A stretch of 64,000 nucleotides of DNA from Kitasatospora xanthocidica (GTDB lineage: Bacteria; Actinomycetota; Actinomycetes; Streptomycetales; Streptomycetaceae): NCBI RefSeq assembly GCF_014656195.1, contig NZ_BNBY01000004.1:62001-126000 (forward strand), read 5' to 3'. The notes under the pieces are model-generated. The model saw nothing but the letters and a program-made list of their open reading frames with translations. It was not told the origin of the DNA and did no database searches. Made by a program: the position numbers and the translations under genes. Shown one piece after another: positions 25,455 to 34,669 of this stretch (the stretch's first letter is position 1; each line of letters begins with the position of its first letter).

Positions 25455-27002
25455 TCAGGCGGTCTGGACGGCGGTGTCGTCGATCACGAAGCTGGTCTGC
25501 AGCGAGGTGTCCTCGACCGCGTTGAACTTCACGGTGACCGACTGGCCCGCGTAGGCCGACAGGTCGAAGGTGCGCTGCTGGTAGCCGGCCGCGGCGTCCA
25601 CGTTGGAGTAGGTCTTCAGCGCGGTGCCGTTGACCGACACGGTCAGCTTGTCGTACGCCGTGCTGCCCGTCTCCGCGGTGTCGACGTGCAGCCAGAAGCT
25701 CAGCGTGGCCTTGCAGCCCTTCGGGATGGTCACCGTCTGCGACAGCGAGTCGGTGTGGCTGGAGCCGTAGCCGTCCATCCACGCCTTCCACGAACCGCCG
25801 TGCGCGGCCTGGCTGGCGCTGTTGTCCACCACGCCGGAGCTCGACGTCCACGGCGAGGCGGAACCGGTCTCGAAGCCCGCGTTGCCGAGCAGCTGCGCCG
25901 GGATGCAGGAGCCCTCGCTGCCGTAGACGTTCCAGTTGAAGGTCGCGGAAGCGGTCTTGCCGGCCGCGTCCTTGACCGTCACGGTGACGCTGGAGACGCC
26001 CCCGGTGGTCGGGGTGCCGGTGATCAGACCGGTGGAGGCGTTGATCGACACACCGGCCGGCAGACCGGTGGCCGAGTAGGTCAGCGGAGCGGTGCCGCCG
26101 GAGGCGTTGATCTGCAGGTTGACCGCGGCGTTGACGGCGGTGGACACGTCACCGGGGTTGGTCACCGAGACGGCGCCGCTGCCGGCCGGCTTGGTGAGCA
26201 GGCAGCCGGCCACGTTGAGGTCGATGGCCCGGCTGGAGTTCAGGCAGGTGGTGAACCAGTAGGTCTCCTCGCCGTAGCTCTGGCCCTTGACGGCCTTGGT
26301 GGTGCCGTCGGCCGCCACCTCGCACGGGTTGTTGAGGGTGCACATGGCGCCGTCGTCGTTGCCGGTGTTGTTGATGCCGATGATCCGCCCGCTGGCGGAG
26401 GAGACGATCGGCGAACCGGAGGTGCCGTGCGTGGTGTTGCAGCCGGAGCTGTAGCGCAGCGAGTCGTGCCAGGTCCACTCGTCCTCGCGGAGGGTGGGCA
26501 CGAACCCGTTGACGGAGCAGTTCCAGACCTGCTTCCAGTACGAGGAGGGTATGTACATCGCGGCGCCGTCGACCGGGTGCGCGTCGTCGACGGTCAGCGC
26601 GGTGACGCCGTACTTGGAGCTGATCGAGCCGTAGGTGTCGGTGAGTTGGTAGAGCGCGACGTCGGTGCCGGTCATCGTCCCGTAGAGGACCTTGTCGGCC
26701 TGGACGGTGCCGAGGCTGTTGCCCGCGCCGTCGAGCAGGGTGCCGCTGCGGCTGGCGCTGACGTTCTGGATGACCTGACCGGCCGAGGGCATGGTGGGCA
26801 GGCAGTGCCCGTTGGTGAGCATCAGCGCCCGGTCGCCGGCCACCGAGGTGGGGTAACGGACCAGCGAGGCCGAGCAGTTGCTCAGGGCGATGGTGGCCGT
26901 CAGGTCGGCCGCCTGGACGGCGTGTGCGGGGGCGGCGGCGAAGGCCAGCCCGCCCGCGACGACGGCGCTCGTACCGGCCACCGCGACAAGTCTTCTGAAC
27001 AT
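25455..27002 (-). CDS. Secreted trypsin-like serine protease with Ig-like and C-terminal domains
   Basis: A 515-residue exported protein. The signal peptide (FRRLVAVAGTSAVVAGGLAF, AHA cleavage site) is followed by a chymotrypsin-fold domain with His in LTNGHCLP, Asp in GTDVALYQL and Ser in THGTSGSPIVS. From about residue 290 comes a putative Ig domain (SATGLPAGVSINASTGLITG, a He_PIG-type repeat), then a 150-residue galactose-binding-like C-terminal domain (NAGFETGSASPW). Such multi-domain proteases degrade extracellular protein or matrix. The ATG at 27002 follows AAGGAGAG. Confidence 0.92.
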   Translation of the reverse strand: MFRRLVAVAGTSAVVAGGLAFAAAPAHAVQAADLTATIALSNCSASLVRYPTSVAGDRALMLTNGHCLPTMPSAGQVIQNVSASRSGTLLDGAGNSLGTVQADKVLYGTMTGTDVALYQLTDTYGSISSKYGVTALTVDDAHPVDGAAMYIPSSYWKQVWNCSVNGFVPTLREDEWTWHDSLRYSSGCNTTHGTSGSPIVSSASGRIIGINNTGNDDGAMCTLNNPCEVAADGTTKAVKGQSYGEETYWFTTCLNSSRAIDLNVAGCLLTKPAGSGAVSVTNPGDVSTAVNAAVNLQINASGGTAPLTYSATGLPAGVSINASTGLITGTPTTGGVSSVTVTVKDAAGKTASATFNWNVYGSEGSCIPAQLLGNAGFETGSASPWTSSSGVVDNSASQAAHGGSWKAWMDGYGSSHTDSLSQTVTIPKGCKATLSFWLHVDTAETGSTAYDKLTVSVNGTALKTYSNVDAAAGYQQRTFDLSAYAGQSVTVKFNAVEDTSLQTSFVIDDTAVQTA

Positions 27003-27173
27003 GGCTCTCCTTGTGGGGGATCGCGGGGGTGTACGACTGGTCGTCGACGCCCGCGCCGCACGAAAGTGCCATGGCCACTTCAACAGGGTCAACCGTTCTG
27101 GCCGAACTCGCCACTCCTCGTCGCCTGTTGTGCCACCGGCGGCAACCACCCGTCCCGGTATGCCCGTTACGTG

Positions 27174-28094
27174 CTACGGCTGCGGAGCCGAGTAGACGGT
27201 CTGACTCTCGGCCTTGGCATTGCCCTTGCCGTCCTCCGCGCGGAGTTTGACGGTCCAGATCGTCCCGCCTCCGTCCGGTGCGAACTCGTGCTTGTCCCCC
27301 ACCTTGACGAACTGACAGCTCTGCGTGAACTGCTTCGCCTCGGAGTCCCAGTCCACCCCGCTGGTGTAGTAGATGTCGTACGCCCCGGCCTTGACGCCCT
27401 CGATGGTGGCCACCTGTCCCTTGACCGCGTACGCCGAGGCCACCGCCTTGCCGTCGGCCGCGAGCATGAAGACGGCGTCCGTCGAGCCGTTGTTGTTGAA
27501 CTTCAGCGTGCCCTTGCCGCTGTTCCCCCCGTCGCGGACCACCGCGCCGTTCTCCAGGGACCGCGGCTGCGGCTGCGGCTTGGGCAGTTCCGGGACGGTG
27601 AAGGCGGCCTGGTAACCGGCCGTCGCCAGCTTGGCCAGGGCTGCCGGGACCGCCACCAGCCCCTGACCGGCGCCCAGCCGAGCCTGAACGACACCGACGG
27701 TGCACAGCTTCTTGTCCTTGAGTTCGACGCGAATCGACAGCGCCTCGGAGGAGAGCGCGTTCAGGCCGTTCACCAGCTCGGTGCGCGCCGCCTCGGCCCC
27801 GGCGGGCGTTCCGGTGGCGTTCAGGCTGCGCGCGGCGCGGTCGGCGTCGGACTCGACGGTGGCGAGCGCGGAACCGAGCTCGGTCACGGTCTTGGCCGCA
27901 GCCACCTTCCCCAGACCGGCGTTGATCGGTGCGAGGGCCTGGTCGAGGGTCGTACCGTACGGCGTCGGCGCGGCCGTCGCCGACACGCTCGGCGCAGCGC
28001 TCCCGCCCCCGCCCCCGCCGCCCGAGCACGCCGCGAGCAGCAGCACCCCACCGATGACCGAGCCGGACCTGAACACGGACCCCACGGACTTCAC
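27174..28094 (-). CDS. Lipoprotein of unknown function
   Basis: A 306-residue protein with a lipoprotein signal: a short basic start, a hydrophobic stretch and the lipobox LAAC, followed by a Gly/Ser-rich spacer. The mature part is helical (about 55-180), then after a Pro-rich PKPQPQP linker it has a C-terminal beta-rich domain (GTLKFNNNGSTDAVFMLAAD). I recognise no family. The start is the GTG at 28094. It probably sits on the outer face of the membrane. Confidence 0.8.
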   Translation of the reverse strand: MKSVGSVFRSGSVIGGVLLLAACSGGGGGGGSAAPSVSATAAPTPYGTTLDQALAPINAGLGKVAAAKTVTELGSALATVESDADRAARSLNATGTPAGAEAARTELVNGLNALSSEALSIRVELKDKKLCTVGVVQARLGAGQGLVAVPAALAKLATAGYQAAFTVPELPKPQPQPRSLENGAVVRDGGNSGKGTLKFNNNGSTDAVFMLAADGKAVASAYAVKGQVATIEGVKAGAYDIYYTSGVDWDSEAKQFTQSCQFVKVGDKHEFAPDGGGTIWTVKLRAEDGKGNAKAESQTVYSAPQP

Positions 28095-28246
28095 GACCCC
28101 ACCCCTGCCGTCATCCGGCACGCGCTCCCCACGCGTACACGAGCCGACATGCTGCCGAGTACGAACCACCCCCGTCAACCGCGTTCGAACGATCGCCCGA
28201 AGGGCCCGCCCCGGGCCGCCCGTCGGGGTCAACTACGATCGGGCAC

Positions 28247-29368
28247 GTGCTCAGCCTCACCGGACTCCCGCTCCAGATCATCGCCGCGGTCATCGCGATC
28301 GTCGTCTTCGCCGCCACCATGTGGCTCTGGCCGCGGTTCGGCGGGAAGGGCTGGAAGTCCTGGCTGGGCCGGATCGGCGCCTTCCTGGCCACCCAGGTCG
28401 CGGTACTGGTGGCGATGGGCCTGGTCGCCAACAGCTACTTCGGCTTCTACAGCTCCTGGACCGACCTGCTCGGCACCAGCGGCAAGCTCGGCACGGTGGT
28501 CGACCACACGCCGAACGCCGCCGGGGTGGCCGTCACCGGTCAGCAGAGCTTCTACTCCGCCCAGGGCTCGGACCCGCAGCGCTCCGGCCTGATCCAGCAG
28601 GTCGCCGTCAAAGGGGCGGGCAGCGGTCTGAGCACCGAGGCGTACGTCTACCTGCCGCCGCAGTACTTCCAGCCGGACTTCGCCAAGCAGCGCTTCCCGA
28701 TGGCCCTGGTGCTCACCGGCTACCCGGGCACCCCGGAGAAGCTGATCTCGCTGATGCAGTACCCGGCCTCCACCCTGAACGCGATCGAGCAGAAGAAGCT
28801 GCCGCCGACGATCCTGGTGATGACCCGCCCCACCCTGGTCGGCAACCGGGACACCGAGTGCGTGGACGTGCCGAACGGTCCGCAGGTGGAGACCTTCTTC
28901 ACCACCGACCTGCCCAAGGCCCTCGCCGGCACCTACCGGATCGGCACCGACCCGGCCAACCGCGCCGTGATCGGCAACTCCACCGGCGGCTACTGCGCGC
29001 TCAAGTTCGCGCTGCGCAAGCCGGACTCCTACCCGGCGGCGATCGCGCTCTCCGGCTACTACAGCGCCGCCCACGACCCGAGCACCGGCGAGCTGTTCGG
29101 CGGCGACGCCCGGCTGAAGCAGGAGAACGACCTGCTGTGGCGGCTGAAGAACCAGCCGCCCGCCCCGGTCTCGCTGCTGCTGACCACCGCTTACGACGAG
29201 AACAACTACGACGAGACCAAGGCCATGGTCGCGGCCTTCAAGGCCCCGACGAAGATGTCCACCATCACCCTGGACACCGCCGGCCACAACTTCCACACCT
29301 GGACCCGGGAGATCCCCCCGGCGCTGGAGTGGCTGGGCACCCACCTCAGCATGCCGCCGGCCGCCTGA
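28247..29368 (+). CDS. Membrane-anchored alpha/beta-hydrolase (esterase-D/antigen-85-like)
   Basis: A 373-residue protein with two N-terminal membrane segments (about 5-25 and 40-60), then an esterase domain facing out. It contains VYLPPQYFQPDFAKQRFPMA, a nucleophile elbow GNSTGGYCALKFAL, an acidic AYDENNYDET region, and a His in LDTAGHNFHTW. It resembles the esterase-D/mycolyltransferase superfamily; a role in wall or surface lipid metabolism is possible but unproven. The GTG at 28247 is preceded by a GATCGGGCAC stretch with a weak Shine-Dalgarno. Short tandem repeats follow its stop. Confidence 0.88.
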   Translation: MLSLTGLPLQIIAAVIAIVVFAATMWLWPRFGGKGWKSWLGRIGAFLATQVAVLVAMGLVANSYFGFYSSWTDLLGTSGKLGTVVDHTPNAAGVAVTGQQSFYSAQGSDPQRSGLIQQVAVKGAGSGLSTEAYVYLPPQYFQPDFAKQRFPMALVLTGYPGTPEKLISLMQYPASTLNAIEQKKLPPTILVMTRPTLVGNRDTECVDVPNGPQVETFFTTDLPKALAGTYRIGTDPANRAVIGNSTGGYCALKFALRKPDSYPAAIALSGYYSAAHDPSTGELFGGDARLKQENDLLWRLKNQPPAPVSLLLTTAYDENNYDETKAMVAAFKAPTKMSTITLDTAGHNFHTWTREIPPALEWLGTHLSMPPAA

Positions 29369-29370
29369 GG

Positions 29371-29394
29371 CCCTGAAGCCCTGAAGCCCTGAAG
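29371..29394. repeat. Three 8-bp tandem repeats after the esterase stop
   Basis: CCCTGAAG occurs three times in tandem (29371-29394), three bases past the stop codon at 29366-29368. Confidence 0.9.
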
Positions 29395-29465
29395 CCCGGC
29401 AGATCACACCCGGCTCACAGCCCCGTCTCACGGTCCTCTCAGCCGCGCCACCCACCGTATGGCGC

Positions 29466-31901
29466 ATGACCACGAGCAGCTACTCACCTCCGGCCGGCGA
29501 CCCGTGGCCCGAGGCCGCGAACCACCCGCCGCCGGAGGTCCCGCAGCCGGGCCCCGCCCGGCCGGACCCGGCACCGCTCTTCCCCGAGCAGCCCCTGCCG
29601 CCCGCCGGCCCCAAGGGCCCCGCCTCCTGGTCCGGCCGGCTGCGCACCCTCCCGGCCAGGGCCTGGCGAGGGCGCGCGGACGACCCGCGCTGGGTGCGCC
29701 CGGCCCTGCTGGCGCTGCTGGCCGCGACCGCCGTCCTCTACCTGTGGGGCCTGAGTGCCTCCGGCTGGGCCAACGCCTTCTACTCGGCCGCCGTCCAGGC
29801 CGGCTCCCAGAGCTGGAAGGCCCTCTTCTTCGGCTCCTCCGACGCCGGGAACTTCATCACCGTCGACAAGCCCCCGGCCGCGCTGTGGCCGATGGCGCTC
29901 TCGGCGCGGATCTTCGGCCTCTCCTCCTGGTCGGTGCTGGCCCCGCAGGCGCTGATGGGCGCGGCCACCGTCGGCGTGCTCTACGCGACGGTGCGCCGCC
30001 GCTTCTCCCCGCTCGGCGGCCTGCTGGCGGGCGCCGCGCTGGCGCTCACCCCGGTGGCGGCGCTGATGTTCCGCTTCAACAACCCGGACGCGCTGCTGGT
30101 GCTGCTGCTGACGCTCGCCGCGTACGGCATGGTGCGGGCGGTCGAGGCGGCGAGCACCAAGTGGCTGCTGTTCATCGGGGTCATGTTCGGCTTCGCCTTC
30201 CTCACCAAGACCCTGGCGGCGTTCCTGATCCTGCCCGCGTTCGCGGTGATCTACCTGGTCGTGGCGCCCACCGGCTTCTGGCGGCGGGTGCGGCAGACCC
30301 TGCTGGCGGGCGTGGCGCTGCTGGTCTCCGGCGGCTGGTGGGTCGCGATCGTCGAGCTGATGCCCGCCTCGGCCCGCCCGTACGTCGGCGGCTCGCAGGA
30401 CAACAGCTTCCTCTCGCTCACCTTCGGCTACAACGGCCTCGGCCGGGTGGACGGCAACGAGCGCGGCAGCGTCGGCGGCGGCGGACGGATGCCGGCCGGG
30501 CTCGACCTGCCGGGCGGTGCGACGCGCGGCGGCGGCCGCGGCTGGGGCGAGACCGGCCTCACCCGGATGTTCGGCACGGACGTCGGCGGGCAGATCGCCT
30601 GGCTGCTCCCGGCCGCGCTGATCCTGCTGCTGGTCGGCCTCTGGGCGACCCGCCGGTACGCCCGCACCGACACCGCCCGCGCGGCGTTCCTGGTCTGGGG
30701 CGGCTGGCTGCTCTCCACCGCGCTGATCTTCAGCTTCATGTCCGGGATCTTCCACCAGTACTACACGGTGGCCCTGGCCCCGGCCGTGGCGGCGCTGGTC
30801 GGCATGGGCGTGGACGGGCTGTGGCGGGCCCGGCACCGGCTGCCCTGGGCGCTGGTGCTGGCCGGGACGCTCGCGGTGACGGCGGTCTGGGCGTTCGTCC
30901 TGCTCGGCCGCACCTCGGGCTTCGTGCCGTGGCTGCGCTGGGCGGTGCTGGTCGGCGGGCTGGTGGCGGCGGTCGCGCTGGTCGCCGGGCAGTTCGCCGG
31001 GCGGACCGCCGGACGGGCCGGTGCGCGGATCGCCTCGGTGGCGGGCCTGGTCGGTCTGGCGGCGGCGCTCGGCGGTCCGGCCGCGTACGCGGTGGACACC
31101 GTCAACACGGCGCACACCGGCTCGATCGTGACCGCCGGGCCGGGCGTGAAGGGTGCGTTCGGGCCGGGCGGCGGCGGGCGCAAGGGCGGCCAGGGCTTCC
31201 CGGGCCGCCAGGGGTTCCCGGGCGGCGGCCCGGGCGGCCAGCAGGGCTTCCCCGGTGGCGGCCAGGCACCGCGCGGGCAGAACGGCGGGGGCTTCCCCGG
31301 TGGGTTCCCCGGCTTCTCCGGCGGCGGTTCGGGCTCCGGCTCCGACCAGGGGAACGGGCGGCACCAGCGTGGCACGGACGGGACCAACGGCCGTACCGGC
31401 AACGGCACCGTCCCCGGCGTTCCCGGCGGCATGGGCGGTGGCGGCATGGGCGGCCTGCTCGGCGGCACCAAGGTGAGCGACGAGGCGGCGAACCTGCTCA
31501 AGGAGAACGCCGACCACTACACCTGGGCGGCCGCCACGGTCGGCTCGCAGAACGCCGCCAGCTACCAACTCGCCACCGGTGAACCGGTGATGGCCCTCGG
31601 CGGCTTCAACGGCACCGACCCGTCGCTGACCCTGGCCGGCTTCCAGAAGTACGTCCAGGAGGGCAAGGTCCACTGGTTCATCGCCGGCGGCTCCCGCGGC
31701 TTCGGCGGTGGTGCGGGCGGCTTCGGCGGAACGGGCACCACGGGCACCACGGGCACCACGGGCACCACGGGCGGCGACGCGAGCGGCGGCGAGCGGCAGG
31801 AGTCGGAGAGCGCGCAGATCGAGTCCTGGGTGGCCGCCCACTTCACCGCCAGGACGGTCGGCTCGGCCACGTTCTACGACCTGACGGCCCCGGCCTCCTG
31901 A
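29466..31901 (+). CDS. ArnT-like/PMT-family glycosyltransferase
   Basis: An 811-residue polytopic membrane protein. After a Pro-rich cytoplasmic N-terminus (about 60 residues) come some 11-13 hydrophobic segments and the lipid-donor loop FITVDKPPAALWPMAL, typical of ArnT/PMT-family polyprenyl-phosphate-dependent transferases. An extracytoplasmic C-terminal domain follows. A Gly-rich region of about 120 residues (GQGFPGRQGFPGGG, then GGMGGGGMGG) separates the last helix from the domain holding LLKENADHYTWAAATVGSQN; a T-T-G repeat (31731-31766) lies near the end. It likely transfers a sugar from a lipid carrier onto a surface glycan or protein. Confidence 0.9.
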   Translation: MTTSSYSPPAGDPWPEAANHPPPEVPQPGPARPDPAPLFPEQPLPPAGPKGPASWSGRLRTLPARAWRGRADDPRWVRPALLALLAATAVLYLWGLSASGWANAFYSAAVQAGSQSWKALFFGSSDAGNFITVDKPPAALWPMALSARIFGLSSWSVLAPQALMGAATVGVLYATVRRRFSPLGGLLAGAALALTPVAALMFRFNNPDALLVLLLTLAAYGMVRAVEAASTKWLLFIGVMFGFAFLTKTLAAFLILPAFAVIYLVVAPTGFWRRVRQTLLAGVALLVSGGWWVAIVELMPASARPYVGGSQDNSFLSLTFGYNGLGRVDGNERGSVGGGGRMPAGLDLPGGATRGGGRGWGETGLTRMFGTDVGGQIAWLLPAALILLLVGLWATRRYARTDTARAAFLVWGGWLLSTALIFSFMSGIFHQYYTVALAPAVAALVGMGVDGLWRARHRLPWALVLAGTLAVTAVWAFVLLGRTSGFVPWLRWAVLVGGLVAAVALVAGQFAGRTAGRAGARIASVAGLVGLAAALGGPAAYAVDTVNTAHTGSIVTAGPGVKGAFGPGGGGRKGGQGFPGRQGFPGGGPGGQQGFPGGGQAPRGQNGGGFPGGFPGFSGGGSGSGSDQGNGRHQRGTDGTNGRTGNGTVPGVPGGMGGGGMGGLLGGTKVSDEAANLLKENADHYTWAAATVGSQNAASYQLATGEPVMALGGFNGTDPSLTLAGFQKYVQEGKVHWFIAGGSRGFGGGAGGFGGTGTTGTTGTTGTTGGDASGGERQESESAQIESWVAAHFTARTVGSATFYDLTAPAS
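31731..31766. repeat. Four 9-bp in-frame repeats in the glycosyltransferase gene
   Basis: ACGGGCACC is repeated four times (31731-31766), encoding a Gly-Thr-Thr run in the low-complexity C-terminal part. Confidence 0.92.
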
Positions 31902-31910
31902 CCCCGGCCA

Positions 31911-31950
31911 CGACGGTTCCCGACGGCTCCCGACCGTTCCCGACGGTCCC
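31911..31950. repeat. Four 10-bp tandem repeats after the glycosyltransferase
   Basis: CGACGGTTCC, CGACGGCTCC, CGACCGTTCC and CGACGGTCCC lie in tandem just after the stop codon and directly before the terminator hairpin. Confidence 0.88.
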
Positions 31951-31951
31951 C

Positions 31952-31987
31952 GAGGGGGCGTGCCGCGTTCGCGCGGCGCGCCCCCTC
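31952..31987. terminator. Bidirectional terminator-like hairpin
   Basis: A 16-bp stem with one G-T-type mismatch (31952-31967 with 31972-31987) and a TTCG tetraloop lies between the convergent glycosyltransferase and peptidase genes. Confidence 0.85.
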
Positions 31988-31995
31988 CGCCGTGC

Positions 31996-33633
31996 TCAGT
32001 CGGACGCGCAGTGCGTGCCCGCCGCCGGCATCCGGCCGTCCACCAGGAACCCGGCGACGGCCGTCCGCACGCAGGCGCTCTTGTCGTACGCGGTGTGCCC
32101 GTCGCCCTCCCTGGTCAGCAGCACGCCGTGGGCCAGCCCGGCGGCCAGCCGCTGCGCCCACGGGTACGGGGTGACCGGGTCCTCGGTGGAGCCGATCACC
32201 AGGATCGGGGCGCTGCCGGGGGCCCGGACCGGGTGCGGGCGTTCGGGCGTGCGGTACGGCCAGGGGCGGCAGTCCGGGGCGAGCAGGGTGGTCAGGGGGT
32301 TGTGCCGGCCGGTCAGCGGGGCCCGGGCGGCGAGGTCGGCGAGGGCGGGGCGCAGCCGGTCCTCAGTGGGTGCAGGGAGGTCCGCGCAGGAGATGGCCGC
32401 GTAGGCATCCGCGGCGGTGGTGTAACGGCCGTCCTGGCCGCGGCCGTTGGCGCCGTCGGCGAGTTCGAGCAGGGCGTCGCCGGCGCCTTGGCCGAGGGCC
32501 GGTGCGAGGGCGTCGCGCAGCCGGGACCAGGAGCGGTGGCCGTCGTAGAGGACGTTGAGGGTGGCGGTCCAGCCGAGGGCGGCGGTGAGGGTGCGGCCGT
32601 CGTCGGCGCGCAGCGGGTGGGTGCGCAGACCGTCGAGGAAGTCGGCGAGGCGTTGCGGGGCGGCGGCCGGGTCGGTGCCGAGCGGGCAGGTGTCCGCGTC
32701 GTCGGTGGCGCAGCCGGTGGCGAAGGCGCGGAAGGCGTCCTCGGCCGCGGCGGCGGCCTCGACGTCGAGCCGCATCGGGTCGGTGCCGTGCTCGACGGCG
32801 CCGTCGAGCACGAGCCGGCCGGTGCGGTCGGGGAACTCCTCGGCGTAGAGCGCGCCGAGGTGGGTGCCGTAGGAGAGGCCGAGGAAGTCGAGCCTGCGTT
32901 CGCCGAGGGCGCCGCGCAGGACGTCGAGGTCGCGGGCGCTGTCGCGGGTGCCGAGGTGCGGGAGCTGGTCGGCGTGGGCCGCGCGGCAGGCGTCGGCGAG
33001 GATCCGGCCGTGGTCGTAGCCGGGGTCGTCGGTGGCGTTCCACTCGTCGCGGGTGCGGTCGTCCAGGCAGTGGACGGGGGTGGTGTCCCCGGCGCCGCGC
33101 GGGTCGAAGCCGACCAGGTCGAAGCGGTCGTGCAGCGGGCCGAGGTAGCCCTGCCAGTCCCAACGGACCATGCCGACGCCGGAGTTGCCGGGGCCGCCGG
33201 GGTTGACCAGCAGGGCGCCGATCCGTTCGTCCCGGTCGGCGGCGGGTTTGCGGGCGAGGGCGACGCCGATGGTGCGGCCGCCGGGGTCGGCGTAGTCCAG
33301 CGGGACGGTGAGGGTGCCGCACTCGACGGCCGGGCCGTCGGCGTCGGCACCCGCGTCGGGGCAGGGCCGCCAGTCGATCCGCTGGGCGTAGAGGGCGCGC
33401 AGGGCCGGGTCGGCGGTGGCGGCGACCAGGTCGTCGAGCGGGGGCCGGGCGTCCGTGCGGCCCGGGCCTCCGGAGCCGGTGCAGCCGCCGACCAGGGCGA
33501 GCGCGGCGGCGAGGGCGAGCGCGGGCAGGGCGCGTCCGGGCAGGGCGCGTCCGGGGAGCCGCGGCGCGCGGGTGCGCCGGGCGAGCCGGGGCGACCGGGG
33601 AGGGTGCGGGGGGCGGGGAGCTCGGGAGATCAT
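31996..33633 (-). CDS. Lipoprotein-anchored S33 tripeptidyl aminopeptidase-like hydrolase
   Basis: A 545-residue exported protein of the S33 alpha/beta-hydrolase family typical of Streptomyces tripeptidyl aminopeptidases. The signal region ends in a lipobox (LVGGC). Catalytic features are LGLSYGTHLGALYAEEF (Ser in GLSYGT), an acid in STEDPVTPYPWAQRLA and His in REGDGHTAYDKS, with paired Cys. It probably removes N-terminal tripeptides from extracellular peptides. I chose the ATG at 33633; the GTG at 33642 is also possible. The N-terminus has two in-frame copies of a PGRAL repeat. Confidence 0.92.
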   Translation of the reverse strand: MISRAPRPPHPPRSPRLARRTRAPRLPGRALPGRALPALALAAALALVGGCTGSGGPGRTDARPPLDDLVAATADPALRALYAQRIDWRPCPDAGADADGPAVECGTLTVPLDYADPGGRTIGVALARKPAADRDERIGALLVNPGGPGNSGVGMVRWDWQGYLGPLHDRFDLVGFDPRGAGDTTPVHCLDDRTRDEWNATDDPGYDHGRILADACRAAHADQLPHLGTRDSARDLDVLRGALGERRLDFLGLSYGTHLGALYAEEFPDRTGRLVLDGAVEHGTDPMRLDVEAAAAAEDAFRAFATGCATDDADTCPLGTDPAAAPQRLADFLDGLRTHPLRADDGRTLTAALGWTATLNVLYDGHRSWSRLRDALAPALGQGAGDALLELADGANGRGQDGRYTTAADAYAAISCADLPAPTEDRLRPALADLAARAPLTGRHNPLTTLLAPDCRPWPYRTPERPHPVRAPGSAPILVIGSTEDPVTPYPWAQRLAAGLAHGVLLTREGDGHTAYDKSACVRTAVAGFLVDGRMPAAGTHCASD

Positions 33634-33660
33634 CGGGGCCACCGCCCACGAATACCACCT

Positions 33661-33687
33661 GCCCCGGGCCCGGTCCGAGCCCGGGGC
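33661..33687 (-). terminator. Terminator-like hairpin after the HNH gene
   Basis: GCCCCGGGC (33661-33669) pairs with GCCCGGGGC (33679-33687) around a 9-nt loop, 40 bp beyond the HNH stop and before the peptidase start. Confidence 0.7.
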
Positions 33688-33727
33688 ACATCGTGCCCGC
33701 CTTCCACGGCCCGGGCGTATCGTTTCG

Positions 33728-34504
33728 TCAGCCGCCGCACTGCTGCAGCATGGCCTTCTTGTCGGCCTCGGTGACGGGCAGCTGGTACTTCAGCGAGACC
33801 TGGGCGAAGCGGACGGCGTACGAGCAGCGGATCCCGGTGTCGGCGGGCAGCCAGGCGGCAGGGCCGGAGTCGCCCTTGGAGGCGTTCTGCGAGCCGTCGG
33901 CGGGGATCAGGTTGAGCGGGTCGTTGGCGATCCGGACGCGCTTGGCCCTGTCCCACGCGCTCGCCCCCATCTGCCAGTCGTAGGAGAGCGGCATCACGTG
34001 GTCGATCTGGATCCTGCTCGCCTGCTGCTTGGTCCACTGGACGCTCTTGCCGGTGTACGGGTCCCAGATGGTCATCGCGGTGACGGTGCAGTCCGAGCCG
34101 TCCTTGTGCTCGACGGCGGTGCCGTCCCGGGCGAGCAGGTCGTTGCGGGTGTCGCACTTGTTGCCGCCGAGCGGGACGCCGTCGACGTTGTCCGTCCAGG
34201 CGGGGCCGAACTCGTTGCGGTCGTAGCCGTCCTTGGCGCCGACGGCGGCGGTGGCGACCTTGGCGATGACCTCCCGGCCGGCCTTCCGCTCCTCGCCGGT
34301 GGTCAGCGGCGCCAGGCCGGGCTTGGTGCCGTCCGGGTTCTGCAGCGGGCTGGTGCCCCGGCTCCCGGCGGGCGCGGCGACGCCGCCACCGTCCTTGGCG
34401 TCGGGCGCCCCGTGGTCGCGGCCGCCGATCAGCCAGCCGACCAGCGCGAGCGCGCATATCAGGAACACGGTGGCGGCGGACAGGGTGGTGCGGCGGGCGG
34501 GCAC
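33728..34504 (-). CDS. Membrane-anchored or secreted HNH endonuclease (DUF1524)
   Basis: A 258-residue protein with one N-terminal membrane/signal segment (ATVFLICALALVGWLIGG) and a C-terminal DUF1524-type HNH nuclease: IQIDHVMPLSYDWQMGA, then ANDPLNLIPADGSQNASKGD, with the H and the N/H metal positions. Four Cys suit a disulphide-bearing exported nuclease. Related streptomycete proteins are extracellular nucleases of unknown role, for instance nutrient scavenging. It does not belong to an evident phage defence cluster. Confidence 0.9.
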   Translation of the reverse strand: MPARRTTLSAATVFLICALALVGWLIGGRDHGAPDAKDGGGVAAPAGSRGTSPLQNPDGTKPGLAPLTTGEERKAGREVIAKVATAAVGAKDGYDRNEFGPAWTDNVDGVPLGGNKCDTRNDLLARDGTAVEHKDGSDCTVTAMTIWDPYTGKSVQWTKQQASRIQIDHVMPLSYDWQMGASAWDRAKRVRIANDPLNLIPADGSQNASKGDSGPAAWLPADTGIRCSYAVRFAQVSLKYQLPVTEADKKAMLQQCGG

Positions 34505-34623
34505 GGAGAACTCCCGGGGTCGGGGCGGGTTGACGGCGAACCAGCAGATCAGCCGCCCCGGGGAGAATCAAGGTGACGCCACGTGGGGCCCGGAAAGCAT
34601 GTCGAAGCTCACATCGGCCCAGG

Positions 34624-34669
34624 TCAGCCGCCGATGAGTCACACGCTGAGTCCCGCTCAGCCGCCGATG
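34624..34669. repeat. 13-bp direct repeat at the moaA 3' end
   Basis: TCAGCCGCCGATG occurs at 34624-34636 and 34657-34669. The second copy is the stop and last codons of moaA read on the minus strand; the first is a copy of it 33 bp further downstream of the gene. Confidence 0.85.

Noticed and set aside
23043-28592. A 1849-codon open frame on the plus strand
   Set aside because: It runs antisense to or out of frame with several genes with clear family motifs, and has the composition expected from the G+C bias. It is an artefact of high G+C.
29484-31841. A 785-codon open frame on the minus strand opposite the glycosyltransferase
   Set aside because: The plus strand carries a membrane protein with family motifs; the minus frame is low-complexity Arg/Ala/Gly without any motif.
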